DNA of 64,000 nt from Cladorhizidae sp. MBARI D1340-BT2 (GCA_028752905.1 JAQNBH010000005.1:1485725-1549724); one strand, 5' to 3'; numbered from the stretch's first letter, positions 43,801 through 58,800 are shown. Made by a program: numbers and translations. Notes: generated by a model not told the origin, from the letters alone.

Positions 43801-46800
43801 CACTCTCAGGCACACTTGATATAGTACTAGTCCACTCTCAGGTACACTTGATATAGTACTAGTCCACTCTCAGACACACTTGATATAGTGCTAGTCCACT
43901 CTCAGGTACACTTGATATAGTACTAGTCCACTCTCAGGCACACTTGATATAGTACTAGTCCACTCTCAGACACACTTGATATAGTACTAGTCCACTCTCA
44001 GGCACACTTGATATAGTACTAGTCCACTCTCAGACACACTTGATATAGTACTAGTCCACTCTCAGACACACTTGATATAGTACTAGTCCACTCTCAGGCA
44101 CACTTGATATAGTACTAGTCCACTCTCAGACACACTTGATATAGTACTAGTCCACTCTCAGACACACTTGATATAGTACTAGTCCACTCTCAGGCACACT
44201 TGATATAGTACTAGTCCACTCTCAGGTACACTTGATATAGTACTAGTCCACTCTCAGGCACACTTGATATAGTACTAGTCCACTCTCAGACACACTTGAT
44301 ATAGTACTAGTCCACTCTCAGGTACACTTGATATAGTACTAGTCCACTCTCAGACACACTTGATATAGTACTAGTCCACTCTCAGGTACACTTGATATAG
44401 TACTAGTCCACTCTCAGACACACTTGATATAGTACTAGTCCACTCTCAGGTACACTTGATATAGTACTAGTCCACTCTCAGGTACACTTGATATAGTACT
44501 AGTCCACTCTCAGGCACACTTGATATAGTACTAGTCCACTCTCAGGTACACTTGATATAGTACTAGTCCACTCTCAGACACACTTGATATAGTACTAGTC
44601 CACTCTCAGGCACACTTGATATAGTACTAGTCCACTCTCAGGTACACTTGATATAGTACTAGTCCACTCTCAGGCACACTTGATATAGTACTAGTCCACT
44701 CTCAGGCACACTTGATATAGTACTAGTCCACTCTCAGGCACACTTGATATAGTACTAGTCCACTCTCAGGTACACTTGATATAGTACTAGTCCACTCTCA
44801 GACACACTTGATATAGTACTAGTCCACTCTCAGGCACACTTGATATAGTACTAGTCCACTCTCAGGCACACTTGATATAGTACTAGTCCACTCTCAGGCA
44901 CACTTGATATAGTACTAGTCCACTCTCAGGCACACTTGATATAGTACTAGTCCACTCTCAGGCACACTTGATATAGTACTAGTCCACTCTCAGGCACACT
45001 TGATATAGTACTAGTCCACTCTCAGACACACTTGATATAGTACTAGTCCACTCTCAGGCACACTTGATATAGTACTAGTCCACTCTCAGCACACTTGATA
45101 TAGTACTAGTCCACTCTCAGGCACACTCTCATTGATAATAGTACTAGTCCACTCTCATTGAATAGTACTAGTCCACTCTCATTGATAATAGTACTAGTCC
45201 ACTCTCATTGATAATAGTACTAGTCCACTCTCATTGATAATAGTATCTCATTGATAATAGTACTAGTCCACTCTCATTGATAATAGTACTAGTCCACTCT
45301 CATTGATAATAGTACTAGTCACTCTCATTGATAATAGTCACTAGTCCACTCTCATTGATAATAGTACTAGTCCACTCTCATTGATAATAGTACTAGTCCA
45401 CTCTCATTGATAATAGTACTAGTCCACTCTCATTGATAATAGTACTAGTCCACTCTCATTGATAATTGTACTAGTCACTCTCATTGATAATAGTACTAGT
45501 CCANNNNNNNNNNNNNNNNNNNNNNNNNNNNNNNNNNNNNNNNNNNNNNNNNNNNNNNNNNNNNNNNNNNNNNNNNNNNNNNNNNNNNNNNNNNNNNNNN
45601 NNNTCATTGATAATAGTACTAGTCCACTCTCATTAATAATAGTACTAGTCCACTCTCATTGATAATAGTACTAGTCCACTCTCATTGATAATAGTACTAG
45701 TCACTCTCATTGATAATAGCTAGTCCACTTTCATTGATAATAGTACTAGTCCACTCTCATTGATAATAGTACTAGTCCACTCTCATTGATAATAGTACTA
45801 GTCACTCTCATTGATAATAGTACTAGTCCACTCTCATTGATAATAGTACTAGTCACACTCATTGATAATAGTACTAGTCCACTCTCATTGATAATAGTAC
45901 TAGTCCACTCTCATTGATAATAGTACTAGTCCACTCTCATTGATAATAGTACTAGTCACTCTCATTGATAATAGTACTAGTCCACTCTCATTGATAATAG
46001 TGTCTAGTCCACTCTCATTGATAATAGTACTAGTCCACTCTCATTGATAATAGTACTAGTCCACTCTCATTGATAATAGTACTAGTCCACTCTCATTGAT
46101 AATAGTACTAGTCACTCTCATTGATAATAGTACTAGTCCACTCTCATTGATAATAGTACTAGTCCACTCTCATTGATAATAGTACTAGTCCACTCTCATT
46201 GATAATAGTACTAGTCACTCTCATTGATAATAGTACTAGTCACTCTCATTGATAATAGTACTAGTCCACTCTCATTGATAATAGTGACTAGTCCACTCTC
46301 ATTGATAATAGTACTAGTCCACTCTCATTGATAATAGTGTCTAGTCCACTCTCATTGATAATAGTGACTAGTCCACTCTCATTGATAATAGTACTAGTCC
46401 ACTCTCATTGATAATAGTACTAGTCCACTCTCATTGATAATAGTACTAGTCCACTCTCATTGATAATAGTACTAGTCCACTCTCATTGATAATAGTACTA
46501 GTCCACTCTCATTGATAATAGTACTAGTCACACTCATTGATAATAGTACTAGTCCACTCTCATTGATAATAGTACTAGTCCACTCTCATTGATAATAGTA
46601 CTAGTCCACTCTCATTGATAATAGTACTAGTCCACTCTCATTGATAATAGTGTTAGTCCACTCTCATTGATAATAGTACTAGTCCACTCTCATTGATAAT
46701 AGTACTAGTCACTCTCATTGATAATAGTACTAGTCCACTCTCATTGATAATAGTACTAGTCCACTCTCATTGATAATAGTACTAGTCCACTCTCATTAAT

Positions 46801-49800
46801 AATAGTACTAGTCCACTCTCATTGATAATAGTACTAGTCCACTCTCATTGATATAGTCCACTCTCATTGATAATAGTACTAGTCCACTCTCATTGATAAT
46901 AGTACTAGTCCACTCTCATTGATAATAGTACTAGTCCACTCTCATTGATAATAGTACTAGTCCACTCTCATTGATAATAGTACTAGTCCACTCTCATTGA
47001 TAATAGTACTAGTCCACTCTCATTGATAATAGTACTAGTCCACTCTCATTGATAATAGTACTAGTCCACTCTCATTGATAATAGTACTAGTCCACTCTCA
47101 TTGATAATAGTACTAGTCCACTCTCATTGATAATAGTACTAGTCCACTCTCATTGATAATAGTACTAGTCCACTCTCATTGATAATAGTACTAGTCCACT
47201 CTCATTGATAATAGTACTAGTCACTCTCATTGATAATAGTACTAGTCCACTCTCATTGATAATAGTACTAGTCCACTCTCATTGATAATAGTACTAGTCC
47301 ACTCTCATTGATAATAGTACTAGTCCACTCTCATTGATAATAGTACTAGTCCACTCTCATTGATAATAGTACTAGTCCACTCTCATTGATAATAGTGCTA
47401 GTCCACTCTCATTGATAATAGTACTAGTCCACTCTCATTGATAATAGTACTAGTCCACTCTCATTGATAATAGTACTAGTCCACTCTCATTGATAATAGT
47501 ACTAGTCCACTCTCATTGATAATAGTACTAGTCCACTCTCATTGATAATAGTACTAGTCCACTCTCATTGATAATAGTACTAGTCCACTCTCATTGATAA
47601 TAGTACTAGTCCACTCTCATTGATAATAGTACTAGTCCACTCTCATTGATAATAGTACTAGTCCACTCTCATTGATAATAGTACTAGTCCACTCTCATTG
47701 ATAATAGTACTAGTCACTCTCATTGATAATAGTACTAGTCCACTCTCATTGATAATAGTACTAGTCCACTCTCATTGATAATAGTACTAGTCCACTCTCA
47801 TTGATAATAGTACTAGTCCACTCTCATTGATAATAGTACTAGTTCACTCTCATTGATAATAGTACTAGTCCACTCTCATTGATAATAGTACTAGTCCACT
47901 CTCATTGATAATAGTACTAGTCCACTCTCATTGATAATAGTACTAGTCCACTCTCATTGATAATAGTACTAGTCCACTCTCATTGATAATAGTACTAGTC
48001 CACTCTCATTGATAATAGTACTAGTCCACTCTCATTGATAATAGTACTAGTTCACTCTCATTAATAATAGTACTAGTCCACTCTCATTGATAGTCCACTC
48101 TCATTGATAATAGTACTAGTCCACTCTCATTGAATAATAGTACTAGTCCACTCTCATTGATAGTCCACTCTCATTGATAATAGTACTAGTCCACTCTCAT
48201 TGATAATAGTACTAGTCCACTCTCATTGATAATAGTACTAGTCCACTCTTATTGATAATAGTACTAGTCCACTCTCATTGATAATAGTACTAGTCACTCT
48301 CATTGATAATAGTACTAGTCCACTCTCATTGATAATAGTACTAGTCCACTCTCATTGATAATAGTACTAGTCCACTCTCATTGATAATAGTACTAGTCCA
48401 CTCTCATTGATAATAGTACTAGTCCACTCTCATTGATAATAGTACTAGTCCACTCTCATTGATAATAGTACTAGTCCACTCTCATTGATAATAGTACTAG
48501 TCCACTCTCATTGATAATAGTACTAGTCCACTCTCATTGATAATAGTGCTAGTCCACTCTCATTGATAATAGTACTAGTCACTCTCATTGATAATAGTAC
48601 TAGTCCACTCTCATTGATAATAGTACTAGTCCACTCTCATTGATAATAGTACTAGTCCACTCTCATTGATAATAGTACTAGTCCACTCTCATTGATAATA
48701 GTACTAGTCCACTCTCATTGATAATAGTACTAGTCCACTCTCATTGATAATAGTACTAGTCACTCTCATTGATAATAGTACTAGTCCACTCTCATTGATA
48801 ATAGTACTAGTCCACTCTCATTGATAATAGTACTAGTCACTCTCATTGATAATAGTACTAGTCCACTCTCATTGATAATAGTACTAGTCCACTCTCATTG
48901 ATAATAGTACTAGTCCACTCTCATTGATAATAGTACTAGTCCACTCTCATTGATAATAGTACTAGTCTACTCTCATTGATAATAGTGTTAGTCCACTCTC
49001 ATTGATAATAGTACTAGTCCACTCTCATTGATAATAGTACTAGTCCACTCTCATTGATAATAGTACTAGTCCACACTCATTGATAATAGTGTTAGTCCAC
49101 TCTCATTGATAATAGTACTAGTCCACTCTCATTGATAATAGTACTAGTCCACTCTCATTGATAATAGTACTAGTCCACTCTCATTGATAATAGTACTAGT
49201 CCACTCTCATTGATAATAGTACTAGTCCACTCTCATTGATAATAGTACTAGTCCACTCTCATTGATAATAGTACTAGTCCACTCTCATTGATAATAGTAC
49301 TAGTCCACTCTCATTGATAATAGTACTAGTCCACTCTCATTGATAATAGTACTAGTCCACTCTCATTGATAATAGTACTAGTCCACTCTCATTGATAATA
49401 GTACTAGTCACTCTCATTGATAATAGTACTAGTCCACTCTCATTGATAATAGTACTAGTCCACTCTCATTGATAATAGTACTAGTCACTCTCATTGATAA
49501 TAGTACTAGTCCACTCTCATTGATAATAGTACTAGTCCACTCTCATTGATAATAGTACTAGTCCACTCTCATTGATAATAGTACTAGTCCACTCTCATTG
49601 ATAATAGTACTAGTCCACTCTCATTGATAATAGTGTTAGTCCACTCTCATTGATAATAGTACTAGTCCACTCTCATTGATAATAGTACTAGTCCACTCTC
49701 ATTGATAATAGTACTAGTCCACTCTCATTGATAATAGTGTTAGTCCACTCTCATTGATAATAGTACTAGTCCACTCTCATTGATAATAGTACTAGTCCAC

Positions 49801-52800
49801 TCTCATTGATAATAGTACTAGTCCACTCTCATTGATAATAGTGTAGTCCACTCTCATTGATAATAGTACTAGTCCACTCTCATTGATAATAGTACTAGTC
49901 CACTCTCATTGATAATAGTACTAGTCCACTCTCATTGATAATAGTACTAGTCCACTCTCATTAATAATAGTACTAGTCCACTCACATTGATAATAGTACT
50001 AGTCCACTCTCATTGATAATAGTACTAGTCCACTCTCATTGATAATAGTACTAGTCCACTCTCATTGATAATAGTACTAGTCCACTCTCATTGATAATAG
50101 TACTAGTCCACTCTCATTGATAATAGTACTAGTCCACTCTCATTGATAATAGTACTAGTCACTCTCATTGATAATAGTACTAGTCCACTCTCATTGATAA
50201 TAGTACTAGTCCACTCTCATTGATAATAGTACTAGTCCACTCTCATTGATAATAGTACTAGTCCACTCTCATTGATAATAGTACTAGTCCACTCTCATTG
50301 ATAATAGTACTAGTCCACTCTCATTGATAATAGTGCTAGTCCACTCTCATTGATAATAGTACTAGTCCACTCTCATTGATAATAGTACTAGTCCACTCTC
50401 ATTGATAATAGTACTAGTCCACTCTCATTGATAATAGTACTAGTCCACTCTCATTGATAATAGTGTAGTCCACTCTCATTGATAATAGTACTAATCCACT
50501 CTCATTGATAATAGTACTAGTCCACTCTCATTGATAATAGTGCTAGTCCACTCTCATTAATAATAGTACAAGTCCAATCGCATTGATAATAGTACTAGTC
50601 CACTCTCATTGATAATAGTACTAGTCCACTCTCATTGATAATAGTGTTAGTCCACTCTCATTGATAATAGTACTAGTCCACTCTCATTGATAATAGTACT
50701 AGTCCACTCTCATTGATAATAGTACTAGTCACTCTCATTGATAATAGTACTAGTCACTCTCATTGATAATAGTACTAGCCACTCTCATTGATAATAGTAC
50801 TAGTCCACTCTCATTGATAATAGTACTAGCCACTCTCATTGATAATAGTACTAGTCCACTCTCATTGATAATAGTACTAGTCCAATCGCATTGTTAATAG
50901 TACTAGTCCACTCTCATTGATAATAGTACTAGTCCACTCTCATTGATAATAGTGTTAGTCCACTCTCATTGATAATAGTACTAGTCCACTCTCATTGATA
51001 ATAGTACTAGTCCACTCTCATTGATAATAGTACTAGTCACTCTCATTGATAATAGTACTAGTCACTCTCATTGATAATAGTACTAGTCCACTCTCATTGA
51101 TAATAGTACTAGTCACTCTCATTGATAATAGTACTAGCCACTCTCATTGATAATAGTACTAGTCCACTCTCATTGATAATAGTACTAGCCACTCTCATTG
51201 ATAATAGTACTAGTCCACTCTCATTGATAATAGTACTAGTCCACTCTCATTGATAATAGTACTAGTCCACTCTCATTAATAATAGTACTAGTCCACTCTC
51301 ATTGATAATAGTACTAGTCCACTCTCATTGATAATAGTACTAGTCACTCTCATTGATAATAGCTAGTCCACTTTCATTGATAATAGTACTAGTCCACTCT
51401 CATTGATAATAGTACTAGTCCACTCTCATTGATAATAGTACTAGTCACTCTCATTGATAATAGTACTAGTCCACTCTCATTGATAATAGTACTAGTCACA
51501 CTCATTGATAATAGTACTAGTCCACTCTCATTGATAATAGTACTAGTCCACTCTCATTGATAATAGTACTAGTCCACTCTCATTGATAATAGTACTAGTT
51601 CACTCTCATTGATAATAGTACTAGTCCACTCTCATTGATAATAGTGTTAGTCCACTCTCATTGATAATAGTACTAGTCCACTCTCATTGATAATAGTACT
51701 AGTCCACTCTCATTGATAATAGTACTAGTCCACTCTCATTGATAATAGTACTAGTCACTCTCATTGATAATAGTACTAGTCCACTCTCATTGATAATAGT
51801 ACTAGTCCACTCTCATTGATAATAGTACTAGTCCACTCTCATTGATAATAGTACTAGTCACTCTCATTGATAATAGTACTAGTCACTCTCATTAATAATA
51901 GTGTTAGTCCACTCTCATTAATAATAGTGTTAGTCCACTCTCATTGATAATAGTACTAGTCCACTCTCATTGATAATAGTGTTAGTCCACTCTCATTGAT
52001 AATAGTGTTAGTCCACTCTCATTGATAATAGTACTAGTCACTCTCATTGATAATAGTACTAGTCCACTCTCATTGATAATAGTACTAGTCCACTCTCATT
52101 GATAATAGTACTAGTCCACTCTCATTGATAATAGTACTAGTCCACTCTCATTGATAATAGTACTAGTCACACTCATTGATAATAGTACTAGTCCACTCTC
52201 ATTGATAATAGTACTAGTCCACTCTCAATGATAATAGTACTAGTCCACTCTCATTGATAATAGTACTAGTCCACTCTCATTGATAATAGTGTTAGTCCAC
52301 TCTCATTGATAATAGTACTAGTCCACTCTCATTGATAATAGTACTAGTCCACTCTCATTGATAATAGTACTAGTCCACTCTCATTGATAATAGTACTAGT
52401 CACTCTCATTGATAATAGTACTAGTCCACTCTCATTGATAAAAGTACTAGTCCACTCTCATTGATAATAGTACTAGTCACTCTCATTGATAATAGTACTA
52501 GTCCACTCTCATTGATAATAGTACTAGTCACTCTCATTGATAATAGTACTAGTCACACTCATTGATAATAGTACTAGTCCACTCTCATTGATAATAGTAC
52601 TAGTCCACTCTCAATGATAATAGTACTAGTCCACTCTCATTGATAATAGTACTAGTCCACTCTCATTGATAATAGTGTTAGTCCACTCTCATTGATAATA
52701 GTACTAGTCCACTCTCATTGATAATAGTACTAGTCCACTCTCATTGATAATAGTACTAGTCCACTCTCATTGATAATAGTACTAGTCACTCTCATTGATA

Positions 52801-55800
52801 ATAGTACTAGTCCACTCTCATTGATAATAGTACTAGTCCACTCTCATTGATAATAGTACTAGTCACTCTCATTGATAATAGTACTAGTCACTCTCATTAA
52901 TAATAGTGTTAGTCCACTCTCATTAATAATAGTGTTAGTCCACTCTCATTGATAATAGTGTTAGTCCACTCTCATTGATAATAGTGTTAGTCCACTCTCA
53001 TTGATAATAGTACTAGTCCACTCTCATTGATAATAGTACTAGTCCACTCTCATTGATAATAGTACTAGTCCACTCTCATTGATAATAGTACTAGTCACTC
53101 TCATTGATAATAGTACTAGTCACTCTCATTAATAATAGTGTTAGTCCACTCTCATTAATAATAGTGTTAGTCCACTCTCATTGATAATAGTACTAGTCCA
53201 CTCTCATTGATAATAGTGTTAGTCCACTCTCATTGATAATAGTACTAGTCCACTCTCATTGATAATAGTACTAGTCCACTCTCATTGATAATAGTACTAG
53301 TCCACTCGCATTAATAATAGTGCTAGTCCACTCTCATTGATAATAGTACTAGTCCACTCTCATTAATAATAGTGTTAGTCCACTCTCATTAATAATAGTG
53401 TTAGTCCACTCTCATTGATAATAGTACTAGTCCACTCTCATTGATAATAGTACTAGTCCACTCTCATTAATAATAGTGTTAGTCCACTCTCATTGATAAT
53501 AGTACTAGTCCACTCTCATTGATAATAGTACTAGTCCACTCGCATTAATAATAGTACTAGTCACTCTCATTGATAATAGTACTAGTCACACTCTCATTGA
53601 TAATAGTACTAGTCACTCTCATTGATAATAGTACTAGTCCACTCTCATTGATAATAGTACTAGTCACTCTCATTGATAATAGTACTAGTCCACTCTCATT
53701 GATAATAGTGTAGTCCACTCTCATTGATAATAGTACTAGTCCACTCTCATTGATAATAGTACTAGTCCACTCTCATTGATAATAGTACTAGTCCACTCTC
53801 ATTGATAATAGTACTAGTCCACTCTCATTGATAATAGTGCTAGTCCACTCTCATTGATAATAGTACTAGTCCACTCTCATTGATAATAGTACTAGTCCAC
53901 TCTCATTGATAATAGTACTAGTCCACTCTCATTGATAATAGTACTAGTCCACTCTCATTGATAATAGTACTAGTCCACTCTCATTGATAATAGTACTAGT
54001 CCACTCTCATTGATAATAGTACTAGTCCACTCTCATTGATAATAGTACTAGTCCACTCTCATTGATAATAGTACTAGTCCACTCGCATTAATAATAGTAC
54101 TAGTCCACTCGCATTAATAATAGTACTAGTCCACTCTCATTGATAATAGTACTAGTCACTCTCATTGATAATAGTGCTAGTCCACTCTCATTGATAATAG
54201 TACTAGTCCACTCTCATTGATAATAGTACTAGTCCACTCTCATTGATAATAGTACTAGTCCACTCTCATTGATAATAGTACTAGTCCACTCTCATTGATA
54301 ATAGTACTAGTCCACTCTCATTGATAATAGTACTAGTCCACTCTCATTGATAATAGTACTAGTCCACTCTCATTGATAATAGTACTAGTCCACTCTCATT
54401 GATAATAGTACTAGTCCACTCGCATTAATAATAGTACTAGTCCACTCGCATTAATAATAGTACTAGTCCACTCGCATTAATAATAGTGCTAGTCACTGTC
54501 AACTCTTTCTCTGCAGATTGCTGCTCAGAAGGGAATCATGCAAGTGGTGGTCTCCAGAATCTTCATGGCCATGCCTGCCATGAGTAAGTCTGCAGAGCGC
54601 ACATACATATGTACACAAATCACCCACATAACCCCACCATACACTGCACAATGCATACACCATCATCCACCTCGCCATGCACACACCACACATACACACC
54701 ACACACATGAACATTCACCTCATGATCACTCACCTCATGATCAGATGATAGTTGAGTGACTGACCAAGTGTGTGTGCTGTGTGTGTGGCTCTCTTTCTCA
54801 GTGTTGTGTGTGTGTGTGTGTGTAGTTGCTTCTGCAGTGAGTGATGTCAACAACTTTGTGAGTATTGAGTTAGTTGTTGAGCATTCCTGTACATGCCCAC
54901 CCTTGCATGCCTGCGTAATGCCTCCTCTCTGCCCTTCTCTTTCCTCTTCTCTTTCTAGTCATCCCACCAATTATCATGAACTCTCTGGAGAAAGGCGTTA
55001 TCAAGGTATAGCGTGTGTATGTGTGTTGGGGGGGGGGGGGGGGGGGGGGGGTGTTATTGATCATCTCATCATCTCCCTTTTTGAAACATGCAATTAAGCA
55101 GTCGACAAAGAAATATTGGTTCCATTCATACTCCATTTAGCTGTCAAGTTTGGTACCACATTGAAATCATTGACTGTTGACCATCTAGAAAATGTATCAG
55201 CCACTAACTGTGGAAGCTAAGCTGTGCATCTCATAGCTGGCACAACCTCATAGAGTCCTTAGCTAGGCCTGGCCCAGTAGTCATGGCTGTGTGCATCTCA
55301 TAGCTGGCACAACCTCCACAGCTAGGCCTGGCCCACTAGTCATGGCTGTGTGCATCTCATAGCTGGCCCAACCTCCTCGGCTAGGCCTGGCGCCAGTAGT
55401 CATGGCTGTGTGCATCTCATAGCTGGCCCAACCTCCTCAGCTAGGCCTGGCCCCAGTAGTCATGGCTGTGTGCATCTCATAGCTGGCACAACCTCCTCAG
55501 CTAGGCCTGGCCCCAGTAGTCATGGCTGTGTGCATCTCATAGCTGGCCCAACCTCCTCAGCTAGGCCTGGCCCAGTAGTCATGGCTGTGTGCACCCCTTA
55601 GATTGTTTCCATGGGAAACAGTAATCTCCTCTGCCCTGAGCTGCCACCCTAACAGTGCAGGTCAAGGGACTGTAGCTCTGCCAGGACAAGGGACTATAGT
55701 TCTGACAGTGCAGGTCAAGGGACTGTAGCTCTGACAGTGCAGGTCAAGGGACTGTAGCTCTGACAGTGCAGGTCAAGGGACTATAGTTCTGACAGTGCAG

Positions 55801-58800
55801 GTCAAGGGACTGTAGCTCTGACAGGTCAAAGTAGCTGTGAATGCATTTCTGTTCAAAGTCCCAGACCAGCAGATTTTGTTGCTGTTAATTGATTTGTCCC
55901 TGTTCAAATAGAGTTCTATATTATTGTGTTGTCCATGCACACATACACACAGAGAATTCCGTGGGTGAATGCTCCCCTGCAGATCTTATTGGTGGGATTA
56001 TGGTATGCTATATTGTATGTGTACACAAATGCAATGCCGCTAGTTAATTAAAGGAGCTCGTGCACGTGTCTAGGATATGTAGTGGGATTCGTAGGGCAAT
56101 AACCCCAGGTATTCTGGACCCAGTGCAGTGTTCTCCCTGTATCCTGAGTAGCTTGACACAAAGACGCACTACTCAGGATTAACCAGATTATAAAATGTTA
56201 TATATGTATATACATGTATATATATAATTACATATATTTCCCTCTCGCTAGCGGAGCACTGGGCTATTGGTGACTCCCTGGGCTATTGGTGACTCACTGG
56301 GCTATTGGTGACTGCCCGAACTATTGGTGATTCCCTGAGCTATTGGTGATTGCCTGAGCTATTGGTGATTCCCTGGGCTATTGGTGACTGCCTGAGCTAT
56401 TGGTGATTCCCTGAGCTATTGGTGACTGCCTGAGCTATTGGTGACTCACTGGGCTATTGGTGACTGCCTAAGCTATTGGTGACTGCATGAGCTATTGGTG
56501 ACTCCCTGAGCTATTGGTGATTCCCTGAGCTATTGGTGACTGCCTGAGCTATTGGTGACTCCCTGGGCTATTGGTGACTGCCTGGGCTATTGGTGACTCC
56601 CTGGGCTATTGGTGACTGCCTGAGCTATTGGTGACTCCCTGAGCTATTGGTGACTCCCTGAGCTATTGGTGACTGCCTGAGCTATTGGTGACTCTCTGAG
56701 CTATTGGTGACTGCCTGAGCTATTGGTGACTCCCTGGGCTATTGGTGACTCCCTGAGCTATTGGTGACTCCCTGAGCTATTGGTGACTGCCTGAGCTATT
56801 GGTGACTCCCTGGGCTATTGGTGACTCCCTGAGCTATTGGTGACTCCCTGGGCTATTGGTGACTCCCTGGGCTATTGGTGACTCCCTGGGCTATTGGTGA
56901 CTCCCTGAGCTATTGGTGACTCCCTGGGCTATTGGTGACTCCCTGAGCTATTGGTGACTCCCTGAGCTATTGGTGACTGCCTGAGCTATTGGTGACTCCC
57001 TGAGCTATTGGTGACTGCATGAGCTATTGGTGACTGCCTGGGCTATTGGTGACTCCCTGAGCTATTGGTGACTCCCTGAGCTATTGGTGACTGCCTGAGC
57101 TATTGGTGACTCCCTGAGCTATTGGTGACTGCATGAGCTATTGGTGACTGCCTGAGCTATTGGTGACTGCCTGGGACTGCCTGAGCTATTGGTGACTGCC
57201 TGAGCTATTGGTGACTGCCTGAGCTATTGGTGACTGCCTGGGCTATTGGTGACTGCCTGAGCTATTGGTGACTCCCTGGGCTATTGGTGACTCCCTGAGC
57301 TATTGGTGACTGCCTGAGCTATTGGTGACTCCCTGAGCTATTGGTGACTGCCTGGGCTATTGGTGACTGCCTGAGCTATTGATGACTCCCTGAGTTATTG
57401 GTGACTGCCTGAGCTATTGGTGACTGCCTGAGCTATTGGTGACTCCCTGAGCTATTGGTGACTGCCTGAGCTATTGGTGACTCCCTGAGCTATTGGTGAC
57501 TCCCTGAGCTATTGGTGACTCCCTGAGCTATTGGTGACTGCCTGAGCTATTGGTGACTGCCTGAGCTATTGGTGACTGCCTGAGCTATTGGTGACTCCCT
57601 GGGCTATTGGTGACTCCCTGAGTTAGTGACTGCCTGAGCTATTGATGACTCCCTGAGCTATTGGTGACTGCCTGAGCTATTGGTGACTGCCTGAGCTATT
57701 GGTGACTCCCTGAGCTATTGGTGACTGCCTGAGCTATTGGTGACTCCCTGAGCTATTGGTGACTGCCTGGGCTATTGGTGACTGCCTGAGCTATTGATGA
57801 CTCCCTGGGCTATTGGTGACTCCCTGAGCTATTGGTGACTGCCTGAGCTATTGGTGACTCCCTGAGCTATTGGTGACTGCCTGAGCTATTGGTGACTGCC
57901 TGAGCTATTGGTGACTGCCTGAGCTATTGGTGACACCCTGAGCTATTGGTGACTCCCTGAGCTATTGGTGACTCCCTGAGCTATTGGTGACTGCCTGAGC
58001 TATTGGTGACTGCCTGAGCTATTGGTGACTCCCTGAGCTATTGGTGACTGCCTGGGCTATTGGTGACTCCCTGAGCTATTGGTGACTGCCTGAGCTATTG
58101 GTGACTGCCTGAGCTATTGGTGACTCCCTGGGATACAAGGCATAATTAGTTGGAGTACCGGTCATACCGGTTCTCCCTAAAGCTGGTCATCATTACTTTG
58201 CCGGGGTGTACACTAAATAAAGAACCCATAGTCAGCTCTAACCTTAACTTGGTGTGACCTGGCTGATCTTGGCAGCATTGGCAACTTGATCTTAGTCTTT
58301 CTCCTCTTGCACTAGCTCTTGGCTATCTCTCTACTCTCTTTTACAGCGTCCCAGACTTCTCTCAACAGTTCATGCTTAGTTCCAGACATTCCACACATAA
58401 CAAGCCCTAGCCCTAGCCCTAGCCCTAGCCCTAGCCCTAGCCCTAGCCCTAGCCCTAGCCCTAGCCCTAGCCCTAGCCCTAGCCCTAGCCCATAACACAC
58501 AACACACACACACGCACACACACACACACACTTGTCGCTCCATCTAGCAAAATCAACTTGGTTATGCGAGTCACAGCTCACAGCCCAGAAATGGAGAGAA
58601 AGATTTGGAGACTATGACCTTTACTCAGTATATATTATATTATATTATTATTACTAATATGTTGTTGTTGTTGTTGTTGTTACTCTACTACTACTACTAC
58701 TACTACTACTAATATTAGCTATTATTATTATTATATTATTATTAGTATTAGTAATGTATTAGTGTTATATTATAATTATTACTAGCCATATTATTATTAT

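Noticed and set aside
45419..45662. Open frames running through the N gap
   Set aside because: The N stretch has no sequence; the flanks are satellite.
35466..54496. CRISPR-like regular array
   Set aside because: Units are directly contiguous with no unique spacers, in an intron of an animal gene, and no cas genes are present.
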